The notes under the pieces are model-generated. The model worked only from the letters and a program-made list of their open reading frames with translations. It did not search any database and was not told the DNA's origin. Shown here one piece after another: positions 1-7,978 of a DNA stretch of 64,000 nt (positions within the stretch are counted from its first letter, which is position 1; each line of letters begins with the position of its first letter). This stretch comes from a bacterium. GTDB lineage: Bacteria > Hydrothermota > Tepidihabitantia > SM23-42 > JAOAFX01. The DNA is taken from contig DASVHD010000049.1 in assembly GCA_036382775.1 (NCBI GenBank), positions 44,802 through 108,801 on the forward strand, given 5' to 3'. A program made the translations under genes and the position numbers.

Positions 1-490
1 AGAACATATCCGGGTCTTTGGCATTCGTAGCGGGATTGCGTTTCTGGGTATGAATGAAATCGGGGAATTTGATGACATCGCGGATAAAGAAAACTGGTGT
101 GTTATTGCCTACTATATCGTAATTTCCTTCTTCCGTGTATAATTTTACGGCAAACCCGCGGGGATCGCGCGCTGTATCCGCCGAGCCTTTTTCTCCGCCG
201 ACCGTGGAAAACCTGGCAAAAACTTCGGTACGCTTGCCGATTTCGGACAGGAATTTTGCCCGGGTGTATTTCGTAACGTCATGCATGACCTCGAAATATC
301 CGCCCGCGCCCGCGCCCTTAGCGTGCACAACGCGCTCGGGGATCCGTTCGCGGTTGAAGTGGGCGAGTTTTTCGGCAAGGTGGATGTCTTCAAGTATGGT
401 GGGTCCTGGGATACCGACGGTTATGCTGTCCTGGTCATTATCGACCGGTCTCCCAAAATTAGTAGTCAGTTTTTTTTGTTCTTTTGCCAT
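1..490 (-). CDS. katA: Monofunctional heme catalase, N-terminal part (runs off left edge)
   Basis: This is the first 163 residues of a small-subunit heme catalase, which converts H2O2 to water and oxygen in the cytoplasm. Visible family marks are the opening TTNFGRPV, the RVVHAKG motif with distal His56, RFSTV with Ser95, and [12 protein letters not shown] with the catalytic Asn at about 129. The start is the ATG at 488-490, because GGAGG (complement of 497-501) lies 6 nt upstream. The rest of the gene, including the heme-ligand Tyr, is outside the window. It lies 70 nt downstream of a perR-like gene on the same strand, so co-transcription and peroxide control are likely. No separate promoter was recognised in the 70-nt gap. 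Confidence 0.93.
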   Translation of the reverse strand, partial: MAKEQKKLTTNFGRPVDNDQDSITVGIPGPTILEDIHLAEKLAHFNRERIPERVVHAKGAGAGGYFEVMHDVTKYTRAKFLSEIGKRTEVFARFSTVGGEKGSADTARDPRGFAVKLYTEEGNYDIVGNNTPVFFIRDVIKFPDFIHTQKRNPATNAKDPDMF

Positions 491-560
491 GGTATACCTC
501 CTTATATTTTATTTATTTGGCAAACAGAAGAGACAAGAAATAAACAATTGTTCGGGCGTA

Positions 561-1013
561 TCATGGACAGGCTTTCGCCTTATTGCGGCACCTATCACAT
601 AATCCTTCCAAGTACACCTTTTTTCTTGAAACGAAACATTTTTCTGCGATTTCCTCAGGAACTTTGATATTATCGTAGGCTGTATTATAAAAATCGATTA
701 TTCTACTGCATTTAAGGCAGCGGAAATGATGATGCGGTTTAGTATCGGGATCAAAACGTTTGGGATCCCCGGATGCTTCTACAATGCGCGCAAGGCCAAT
801 TTTTGTGAATGTGATAAGAGTACTGTTTACGGTCCCCAGAGAAACGCTCGGGAACTTGTTTTTGATTTGCCTGTAAATTTCAGTCGCCGAAGGGTGTTTG
901 TCGGATGCTGACAGCTTTTTGTAAATAGCGATACGCTGCGGCGTGATCCTCAAACCATGCCCATGACAGCATTTTTTAAACGCCTGGAGCTTTTCTTTTA
1001 TATCGATATCCAT
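561..1013 (-). CDS. perR: Fur-family peroxide regulator, PerR type
   Basis: This 150-residue protein is a winged-helix metalloregulator of the Fur family. Two CxxC pairs (Cys99/Cys102 and Cys139/Cys142) form the structural zinc site. By hand alignment with Bacillus PerR, the regulatory metal ligands are all present: His40, Asp88, His94, His96 and Asp107. The Asp at the last position is typical of peroxide sensors rather than iron-sensing Fur. PerR proteins repress catalase and similar genes until H2O2 oxidises a metal-binding His. The catalase gene lies directly downstream, which supports this role. A strong promoter with a palindrome over its -10 precedes the gene, suggesting autoregulation. 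The Shine-Dalgarno sequence sits about 15 nt before the ATG, which is unusually far. Confidence 0.85.
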   Translation of the reverse strand: MDIDIKEKLQAFKKCCHGHGLRITPQRIAIYKKLSASDKHPSATEIYRQIKNKFPSVSLGTVNSTLITFTKIGLARIVEASGDPKRFDPDTKPHHHFRCLKCSRIIDFYNTAYDNIKVPEEIAEKCFVSRKKVYLEGLCDRCRNKAKACP

Positions 1014-1046
1014 TTCAGCGTCAGCGATCTCCTTATTAATACCTGC

Positions 1047-1060
1047 TATTATATAGTAAT
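1047..1060. promoter_or_regulatory. Candidate PerR operator over the perR -10 box
   Basis: The AT-rich interrupted palindrome ATTA-N5-TAAT (1048-1060) overlaps the -10 hexamer and enters the spacer. It resembles the TTATAAT-N-ATTATAA PerR box only loosely. Its position would let a bound repressor block RNA polymerase. Binding by this PerR is inference. Confidence 0.4.
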
Positions 1061-1076
1061 TACTTCAATTTGTCAA
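1048..1076 (-). promoter_or_regulatory. Vegetative promoter of perR-katA
   Basis: On the minus strand this reads TTGACA (1071-1076), a 17-nt spacer, then TATAAT (1048-1053). Both hexamers match the sigma-70 consensus perfectly. The leader is roughly 30 nt and carries AAGGAG at 1029-1034. Confidence 0.8.
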
Positions 1077-1114
1077 GGGGTGAAATGCATGACAGGTGTA
1101 TTTTTCTTAAAAGG

Positions 1115-1142
1115 TTGACTTTATTTAAAAAGCTCATATAAT
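1115..1142 (+). promoter_or_regulatory. Vegetative promoter upstream of mgtA-like gene
   Basis: TTGACT (1115-1120), a 16-nt spacer and TATAAT (1137-1142). The start codon is at 1220, so there is a leader of about 70 nt. No riboswitch fold was recognised in it. Confidence 0.7.
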
Positions 1143-1219
1143 ACGATAACAAAAAATGTTTAGAAATGCCAAAAAACGTTTCCGCTCTGTAATACTGGAA
1201 AGGGCAAAGATAACAAAAC

Positions 1220-3742
1220 ATGGATGAAGGCATACAAGAATTTGGGCGCCTATCATTGCGCGATTTATTGCAACAACTAAAAACGGCGCCGGAAGGTCTC
1301 ACTAGTGAGGAAGCCCAAAAACGCTACGCCGGTAATCGGGCAAATTTACTAAAAACAAAAAAGCGGCCGGACGACCTCACCATTTTTCTCTCCCAGTTTA
1401 AAAGTCCGATCATCCTTATCCTCCTCTTTGCCGTATTGTTGTCATACTTTCTGCATGAGCACATCGATGCCCTGATCATTTTGATAATAGTCATGGTAAG
1501 CGGGTTCCTGGGATTCTGGCAAGAGCGGGGAGCGTCCCGGGCAGTAGAAAAATTGCTGTCGGTAGTTCAAATAAAACCTGAGGTGCTGCGCGACAGTCAG
1601 GTAAAAGAAATCCCGATCGACGAGGTTGTCCCGGGCGATATTATCTTGCTTAAAGCCGGTGATGTGATCCCCGCAGATTGCCGGCTCCTGGAATCGAAAG
1701 ACCTGTTCATTAATGAAGCAACTTTGACCGGCGAAACCTATCCGGTTGAAAAGGAAGCTAAGGAGCTGACCTCGGAAACATTGCCCGGGCCGCAAGTAAA
1801 CACGCTTCTTATGGGTACCAATGTCGTCAGCGGAACAGCCCGGGCCGTCGTTGTTTATACTGGCAAAGAAACCGAATTCGGCAAAATTTCCGCGCGGCTG
1901 CGGCTGCGGCCGCCCGAGACCGAATTTGAACGCGGGGTAAGGCGATTCGGCTATTTATTGATGGAGATAACGCTTTTATTAGTGATCGCAATCTTCGCCA
2001 TCAATGTATTTTTGGCCCGGCCCGTCCTTGATTCTTTTCTCTTCTCTCTGGCCTTGGCTATTGGCTTGACGCCGCAGCTTTTACCGGCCATTATCAGCGT
2101 GAACCTTGCCCATGGGGCTAAAGCTATGGCTAAGAAAAAAGTAATTATCAAGCGTCTCGCCTCGATTGAAAACTTCGGGAGCATGGACGTGCTCTGTTCC
2201 GACAAAACCGGCACGCTCACTGAAGGCGTTGTGGAGTTAAACGCCGGTCTTAATGTAATTGGCCAGGATAGTGAGAAAGCACTTTTTTATGCTTTTCTCA
2301 ACGCTTCTTTTGAAACCGGTTTAGCCAATCCTATTGATGTAGCAATACGTAAGGCAAGAGAGTTCGACATCTCGGACTGCAGAAAACTGGACGAGGTGCC
2401 TTACGATTTCGTTCGCAAAAGACTCAGCATTCTATTGTCAAAAGATAAAACTCACCTGATGATCACCAAAGGCGCGCTTGCGAATGTCCTGGCTATTTGT
2501 TCCTCGGCCGAGGTCCCGGCAGAGGGAATTGTAGATATGACAAGGGTGCAGGACCAGATCCAAAAACTATTCGAAACCTATAGTAATCGCGGTAATCGCG
2601 TATTGGGCATTGCTTATCGTCTTATGGGCGAACAAACGATCATTACCAAAGAAAGCGAAACCGACATGATCTTCCTTGGTTTGATCGTGTTCTTTGATCC
2701 GCCCAAACCTCAAATCGCTGAGACCATCGGGCAATTGGAAAAGTTGGGTATTACGCTTAAAATAATCACCGGCGATAACCGGCTTGTTGCCTTCAATATG
2801 GCTCAAAAAATAGGCTTGGGAGACGCTGAAATCCTCACCGGCTCAGACCTTCATCAAATGACCGACGAGGCACTTACTCTGGTTGTGTCAGATACCCGGG
2901 TTTTTGCCGAAATTGAACCAAATCAAAAAGAACGGATCATTCTGGCACTCAAGAAGTCAAGCCATGTAGTCGGATTTATCGGCGACGGTCTTAATGACGT
3001 CTCAGCGCTCCATACGGCTGATGTTGGCATTTCAGTTGACAGCGGTGTGGATGCCGCCAAGGATGCGGCTGATATTGTCCTGTTAGAAAAAGATTTGGGG
3101 GTCCTCAGCCAGGGTGTTCAGGAAGGGAGAAGCACTTTTGCCAATACGCTCAAGTATGTCTTCATGGCAACGAGCGCTAATTTCGGCAATATGTTCAGCC
3201 TGGCGGGCGCATCTGTCTTTCTGCGTTTCCTGCCCCTGCTGCCTAAACAGATTTTGCTCCTTAATTTATTGACCGATTTCCCGGAGATGACTATCGCGAC
3301 CGATCGCGTCGACAGGCAAATGGTCGATGAACCCAGACGCTGGAACATCAGCTTCATCCGCAAGTTCATGATCGTTTTTGGACTTTTGAGTTCCGTATTT
3401 GATTATTTGACCTTTGGAGTTCTATTATTCATGCTGCAGGCATCACCGGCCCAGTTCCGAACCGGCTGGTTTTTGGAGTCAATCGTATCAGCCGCGGTGA
3501 TCGTGCTGGTTATCCGGACCCGCAAGCCTTTTTTCAAAAGTATTCCCGGTTCATATCTAATATTTGCAACCTTCATGGTCATTGGGATTGCTTTTCTTAT
3601 CGCGTTCACACCGATTGGGAAATTGTTCGGTTTTGGTCCGCTGCCCAGTTCTTTTCTTATATTATTGGGGATCGTAATGGTTCTCTATATCATTATCGCG
3701 GAGATAATAAAAAAAATATTTTACAAAGCGGTTAAATTTTAA
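1220..3742 (+). CDS. mgtA: P-type ATPase, Mg2+-importer (MgtA/MgtB) type
   Basis: The 840-residue protein is a complete P-type ATPase that couples ATP hydrolysis to cation movement across the inner membrane. It shows an N-terminal cation-ATPase domain, the actuator loop LTGET (169-173), the phosphorylation site CSDKTGT with Asp328, TGDN (about 525) and GDGLND (about 595). Transmembrane pairs occur near 60-100, 245-295 and after 650. The sequence around the phosphorylation site (IENFGSMDVLCSDKTGT) is most like the Mg2+ P3B group. The M4 motif is TPQLLP (284-289), where E. coli MgtA and Salmonella MgtB have TPEMLP. The usual acidic Glu is therefore a Gln, and ion specificity is uncertain. Upstream spacing to a Shine-Dalgarno is weak. 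Confidence 0.85.
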   Translation: MDEGIQEFGRLSLRDLLQQLKTAPEGLTSEEAQKRYAGNRANLLKTKKRPDDLTIFLSQFKSPIILILLFAVLLSYFLHEHIDALIILIIVMVSGFLGFWQERGASRAVEKLLSVVQIKPEVLRDSQVKEIPIDEVVPGDIILLKAGDVIPADCRLLESKDLFINEATLTGETYPVEKEAKELTSETLPGPQVNTLLMGTNVVSGTARAVVVYTGKETEFGKISARLRLRPPETEFERGVRRFGYLLMEITLLLVIAIFAINVFLARPVLDSFLFSLALAIGLTPQLLPAIISVNLAHGAKAMAKKKVIIKRLASIENFGSMDVLCSDKTGTLTEGVVELNAGLNVIGQDSEKALFYAFLNASFETGLANPIDVAIRKAREFDISDCRKLDEVPYDFVRKRLSILLSKDKTHLMITKGALANVLAICSSAEVPAEGIVDMTRVQDQIQKLFETYSNRGNRVLGIAYRLMGEQTIITKESETDMIFLGLIVFFDPPKPQIAETIGQLEKLGITLKIITGDNRLVAFNMAQKIGLGDAEILTGSDLHQMTDEALTLVVSDTRVFAEIEPNQKERIILALKKSSHVVGFIGDGLNDVSALHTADVGISVDSGVDAAKDAADIVLLEKDLGVLSQGVQEGRSTFANTLKYVFMATSANFGNMFSLAGASVFLRFLPLLPKQILLLNLLTDFPEMTIATDRVDRQMVDEPRRWNISFIRKFMIVFGLLSSVFDYLTFGVLLFMLQASPAQFRTGWFLESIVSAAVIVLVIRTRKPFFKSIPGSYLIFATFMVIGIAFLIAFTPIGKLFGFGPLPSSFLILLGIVMVLYIIIAEIIKKIFYKAVKF

Positions 3743-3782
3743 GGTAACGAAAATCTATTACAGTGATCCATGGGTATTACGA

Positions 3783-3810
3783 TTGACTTTATTCCGCAAT
3801 CCAATATACT
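3783..3810 (+). promoter_or_regulatory. Vegetative promoter upstream of the micro-ORF and priA
   Basis: TTGACT (3783-3788), 16-nt spacer and TATACT (3805-3810). It is followed at 3815-3819 by GGAGA, which would serve the micro-ORF starting at 3829. Confidence 0.65.
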
Positions 3811-3828
3811 AAATGGAGAGAACGTGAA

Positions 3829-3900
3829 ATGTTTATATCGCTAAAAAAAGACGATGTGGTTCCGTCGGAACCGATGGCAGAACTGGCAAGGAAACAGTAA
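3829..3900 (+). CDS. 23-residue micro-ORF in frame ahead of priA
   Basis: A short reading frame starts with ATG at 3829 and reads MFISLKKDDVVPSEPMAELA and three more residues. It ends in two consecutive TAA codons (3898-3903), six nucleotides before the priA ATG and in the same frame. A GGAGA Shine-Dalgarno lies 9 nt upstream, whereas priA itself has no obvious one. It could be a leader peptide that couples translation to priA, or a small protein. I do not recognise the sequence. It may also be chance. Confidence 0.35.
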   Translation: MFISLKKDDVVPSEPMAELARKQ

Positions 3901-3906
3901 TAACCA

Positions 3907-5901
3907 ATGCTGGTCGACGTCGCGATCCCGAAGACGAAATTCGATTTTCTGACCTACGAGACCGATGAGAAAATAGCAGTCGGCGACCTGGTTCTCGTGC
4001 CGCTCAGGCAGAAGGACCGCCACGGCATCGTAGTCAGGACCAATGTCAGCCGGAGCGTGCGGGGTATTAGAAGCATCAAAAGCGTAGTTCACTCCGCATT
4101 CTTGTCCGGTTCGTTGATAAAGTTGTACCAGTGGATCGCCGAATACTATATGGGAACGCTGGGCGAGGTCATGACCCTCGCTATGCCGGCCGGTGTGCTT
4201 GACATGGATGCCGCGGATGAACACACAATTACTCAGCAACCTCCACCGACTGTCGACCGGCATAAAACGCTCAAACTTACCGACCAGCAGAAACAGGCGC
4301 TGGACGAGATCACCGGCGCGTTGAGAAATGATAGATACTGCACATTCCTTCTCTGGGGTGTCACGAGCAGCGGCAAAACAGAGGTCTATATCCGAGCTGT
4401 GCAGGAGGTGCTGGAGCATGGAGGCCGTGCGCTGGTCCTGGTCCCGGAAATATCGATGACCCCGCTCCTGCTTAACCGCTTCGCCGAAAGATTTGGCACC
4501 CAGGCGGCCACGATCCATTCCTCGCTGACCGCGAACGCCAGGAGAACGCTATGGAATATGATAAAGAACGGCGTCTATAGAGTGGTGATCGGTCCCCGTT
4601 CGTCGATCTTCCTGCCCATCCCAGATCTCAAGATCATTATCGTCGATGAGGAACATGACCAGTCCTACAAGGAACACCAGCGGACCGTGCGGTATAACGC
4701 GCGGGATACGGCGGTGATGAAAGGCAGCATCGAAGGGATCAGCGTCGTGCTTGGGAGCGCGACGCCGCAGATCGAGACGTTTCACAACGCAGCGGTCGGG
4801 AAGTACCGGTTATTGAAGCTGGAAAACCGGATCGACAACCGACCCATGCCAGTGATCGAGATCATTGATGTCCGCAACGAGCATCACAAATATATTTCCA
4901 GCCGCCTGGAGCAGAAGCTGGCAGAGACCATCTCGAGCCGCGAACAGGTTATCCTCTTTTTGAACCGCCGGGGATATGCGCCCAATCTTATATGCCCGAA
5001 CTGCGGTTTTATCGCGCAATGCCCGCTCTGCAAGCTGCCCATGGTCAGTCACCGAAGCGCCAGACCAGGCAAGCCGTCATATCTATCCTGCCACACCTGC
5101 GACCACCGCAGCCGCCTGGTGTCGGTTTGTCCCCGGTGTGGGAAGAAAACACTGCTTTATAAAGGGGCCGGGACCCAGCGTATAGAGGAACTGGTGCGGC
5201 GGTTGATCAACCGTATGCCCAGGCAGCCTGATGACGAGCCCTATTCTGCCGTCCGCATGGACCGTGATTCGGTCCGCAAGAGGGGAGAAGCGGACCGGAT
5301 CCTGCACACATTGGAGACCGGCGAAGCGCAGATCCTGATCGGCACGCAGCTCGTGACCAAAGGGCTCGATTTTCCTGAAGTGACGCTCGTGGGCGTGATC
5401 AACGCCGATACGGTTCTCAACTTACCTGACTTCAGGAGCGGGGAACGGACATTCCAGCTACTGACACAGGTTGCGGGCCGGGCCGGGAGGGGAGAAAAGC
5501 CCGGCACTGTACTCGTCCAGACCTTTCATCCGGAACAGTACTCGATCATTTTCGGGCAGCTGCAAAATTACCCTAACTTTTTCGCCCAGGAAATGCAGTT
5601 AAGAAAGGAACTTGAGTTTCCGCCTTATACCAAACTTGTTTTGTTAAGACTGAAAGGGAAAAAGGAGGAACGCGTTTGGCATGAAGCACGACGTTTGTAT
5701 GAACGGATCCAGAATGTACAGGGTTTGAAGATCTACGGTCCAAACAATTCGTATTATTACCGCATACGAGATGATTTCAGGGTATTTATTCTGCTTAAGG
5801 CTTTTTCAAAGTTTAACAGGAAAAGGATTGAATTTTTGAGAGAAATTGACCTGCGGGATGTGATTCTTGAGATCGATGTCGATCCTCTGGATATTTGCTA
5901 A
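3907..5901 (+). CDS. priA: Primosomal replication-restart helicase PriA
   Basis: PriA is a superfamily 2 DNA helicase that recognises stalled forks and reloads the replisome. The 664-residue protein has an N-terminal 3'-end-binding domain (about 1-100), Walker A GVTSSGKT (151-158), the DEEH box (247-250) and GSATPQ. A zinc-binding insertion contains four cysteine pairs (CPNC, CPLC, CHTC, CPRC at about 365-425), followed by QVAGRAGRG. All catalytic parts are present. It is somewhat shorter than the roughly 730 residues of E. coli PriA. The ATG at 3907 follows two stop codons, so no longer start in this frame is possible. The gene converges on 5913 with only 11 nt between stop codons. Confidence 0.95.
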   Translation: MLVDVAIPKTKFDFLTYETDEKIAVGDLVLVPLRQKDRHGIVVRTNVSRSVRGIRSIKSVVHSAFLSGSLIKLYQWIAEYYMGTLGEVMTLAMPAGVLDMDAADEHTITQQPPPTVDRHKTLKLTDQQKQALDEITGALRNDRYCTFLLWGVTSSGKTEVYIRAVQEVLEHGGRALVLVPEISMTPLLLNRFAERFGTQAATIHSSLTANARRTLWNMIKNGVYRVVIGPRSSIFLPIPDLKIIIVDEEHDQSYKEHQRTVRYNARDTAVMKGSIEGISVVLGSATPQIETFHNAAVGKYRLLKLENRIDNRPMPVIEIIDVRNEHHKYISSRLEQKLAETISSREQVILFLNRRGYAPNLICPNCGFIAQCPLCKLPMVSHRSARPGKPSYLSCHTCDHRSRLVSVCPRCGKKTLLYKGAGTQRIEELVRRLINRMPRQPDDEPYSAVRMDRDSVRKRGEADRILHTLETGEAQILIGTQLVTKGLDFPEVTLVGVINADTVLNLPDFRSGERTFQLLTQVAGRAGRGEKPGTVLVQTFHPEQYSIIFGQLQNYPNFFAQEMQLRKELEFPPYTKLVLLRLKGKKEERVWHEARRLYERIQNVQGLKIYGPNNSYYYRIRDDFRVFILLKAFSKFNRKRIEFLREIDLRDVILEIDVDPLDIC

Positions 5902-5912
5902 GTGCGACCGGA

Positions 5913-7958
5913 TCAGAATATCGATTTGATCAGGATCTGCAGGTCTGTAATAACTGATCGGTTCCTGAGATAATAAAGATCATAATAATCTTTTTCCTGC
6001 TGCGTTAATTGTTTCTTCTTTTGTTTAGCCCGCAGTTGATTCAAACCAGTTATCCCTGATTTGTAAACAGGCCGGCGCGTCGTGGTGTGCGGATTAATAT
6101 ACTCTGCACCGACCAGGCTGATCGTTCCTTTGAAAATATGCCAGAATAGGGGTACGTTCTTAAGGAAGGGGATTCCTCTTTTATACTGCATGATCTCTTT
6201 GATCTGTCCCTTTTCCGTGATGATCCGGTCGCTTATGAGTCTGGCTCCGATGAGCCAGTTGATCAGAACTAAAGGCGCGGTCACGGTCGAGACCAGGAAA
6301 GAGACGAATATATCAATGAACCGTTTGACCATCGAATCGACGGGATCGTAGACATTAAGAAAATCAAGCAGTGGCATCGAATCGAACTCATCAACCACGG
6401 ATTTGGCGATGATGAATTCGAGTTTATGGGGTACGATCCGGAAAACAACACCGCTGCCCTGGGCGTTTGCTATCGTTTCCAGGATCTGCACGTTGGTCAG
6501 CCGGTCGCTGGAAAATATGATGTCATCGATCTTTTCGACCCTGATAAGGTCCTTTATGTTCTCGGTCGTTGCAAGGACCTCGGTACCGTCGATCTCCTTA
6601 CCGATGTTGTTCTCGTCAAAATCAACGAAGCCGCAGATCTCGAACGGCAGATCAGGTCGCGTCCTGAGTTTTTTCAAGATGCGCTCGCCTTCCTTGCCGA
6701 CGCCGACGATAATGACACGTCGTAACTTGGAAAGGGAGTGTTTCATGGCCTGAGGGATCAGCACGCGGTAGAGCAGGCGCCATGTGCTGAGCACGGCGGT
6801 TATCAAGAGGAATGAAATGATTACAACGACCCTCGAATATGCGAACTGGTTGAAAAAATAGGTGAACGTCGCGTTTAGCAGAAGTCCAAATAAGGTGCCG
6901 TTGAGCACCGGTTTTATATGATACTTGCCCCGCGCATGGTAGGCACCGGCCAGATACATGCTGACAAGCCAGATGACGGTGTAGATCGGATATATGACGC
7001 CAAACCGTTCCAGAGAATAATGCGGCAGCCAGATCTTGATGCTCAGGTAAATGCAGGCAACGACCAATACGGCATCGATCAGTGACGGCAGTAGACTTTT
7101 GAACATTAGATAGAGATAGGCCACCGCAGCCCGTATGTAGATGCCTGCGATCAGGAGTAGTTTCAACACGATCGAATAGTGGTTCTTGAAATGTTTATTG
7201 ATGAACAAAAGCATGGCGGTGTAGAAGTTGGAAATGAAGGGGAATTCGCCCTTTTTGGTGCTTTCGCCTTTGTAATGGATCGCTTTCGTGGTCGGAACGT
7301 AAAAAACCTTCATTCCCGCTTTCTTTATCCGGTAGCACAGGTCGATGTCCTCGCCATACATGAAGTAGTCCTCGTCGAAATAACCGATGCGTGAGATGAT
7401 ATCCTTGCGGACCATCATCAGCGAACCCGACAGGACATCAACTTCGTGCTGCAAGTCGGGATCCAGGTACGTCAGGTTGTACTTGCCGAACACCGGGCTT
7501 TTAGGAAAGATCTTACTTAGACCTACGATCCTGGTGAAGGCGATCCACGGGGTCGGGATGCTGCGGCGGCAGGCGATCTGAAAAGTACCATCCGGATTTA
7601 TCAGCTTGCAGCCGACAGCACCGGTTTGTGGGTGCTCATCCAGGAACTTCTTCAACGTGATCAGAGTGTCTTCCTGGATAAGCGTGTCGGGGTTCAGCAT
7701 CAGAATATAAGCGGCGTTCGCCTGCCGCAGCGCCTGGTTATTGGCTTTTGAAAAGCCCAGATTTTTATGGTTCTCTATGAGTTTAACGTAGGGAAATTTC
7801 TTTTTCAGCAATCCCTGGCTGCCGTCGACCGAAGCGTTATCGACGACGAAGATCTCGACCTGCAGACCGTGCCGGGCTTTCTCGATCGCCATCAGGCACT
7901 GTTCCAGGAAGTGCTTGACATTGTAGTTAACAATGATGATCGATAGGTCCGGCTGCAC
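5913..7958 (-). CDS. Fusion of GT2 glycosyltransferase and polyprenyl-phosphate sugar phosphotransferase
   Basis: The 681-residue protein joins two usually separate surface-polysaccharide enzymes. Residues 1-240 are a GT-A family 2 glycosyltransferase: SIIIVNYN at the start, VVDNAS (38-43), LNPDT (about 93), and an acidic MYGEDIDLC region near 205. Hydrophobic segments at about 265-385 precede a Rossmann-like domain (RRVIIVGVGKEGERIL). The C-terminal 140 residues resemble a bacterial sugar transferase (KRFIDIFVSF, GITGLNQLRA, LYYLRNRSVITDLQIL), which would load a first sugar phosphate onto an undecaprenyl carrier. In the C-terminal part the usual basic/acidic catalytic motifs look weakened, so activity there is uncertain. 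The stop abuts priA; the S9 peptidase gene lies 20 nt upstream. Confidence 0.8.
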   Translation of the reverse strand: MQPDLSIIIVNYNVKHFLEQCLMAIEKARHGLQVEIFVVDNASVDGSQGLLKKKFPYVKLIENHKNLGFSKANNQALRQANAAYILMLNPDTLIQEDTLITLKKFLDEHPQTGAVGCKLINPDGTFQIACRRSIPTPWIAFTRIVGLSKIFPKSPVFGKYNLTYLDPDLQHEVDVLSGSLMMVRKDIISRIGYFDEDYFMYGEDIDLCYRIKKAGMKVFYVPTTKAIHYKGESTKKGEFPFISNFYTAMLLFINKHFKNHYSIVLKLLLIAGIYIRAAVAYLYLMFKSLLPSLIDAVLVVACIYLSIKIWLPHYSLERFGVIYPIYTVIWLVSMYLAGAYHARGKYHIKPVLNGTLFGLLLNATFTYFFNQFAYSRVVVIISFLLITAVLSTWRLLYRVLIPQAMKHSLSKLRRVIIVGVGKEGERILKKLRTRPDLPFEICGFVDFDENNIGKEIDGTEVLATTENIKDLIRVEKIDDIIFSSDRLTNVQILETIANAQGSGVVFRIVPHKLEFIIAKSVVDEFDSMPLLDFLNVYDPVDSMVKRFIDIFVSFLVSTVTAPLVLINWLIGARLISDRIITEKGQIKEIMQYKRGIPFLKNVPLFWHIFKGTISLVGAEYINPHTTTRRPVYKSGITGLNQLRAKQKKKQLTQQEKDYYDLYYLRNRSVITDLQILIKSIF

Positions 7959-7978
7959 GGACTATTGTCTCCTTTTTT

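Noticed and set aside
145..393. 82-codon minus-strand frame within the catalase gene
   Set aside because: It is a different frame of the catalase coding sequence and has no family pattern; the catalase frame is clearly the real one.
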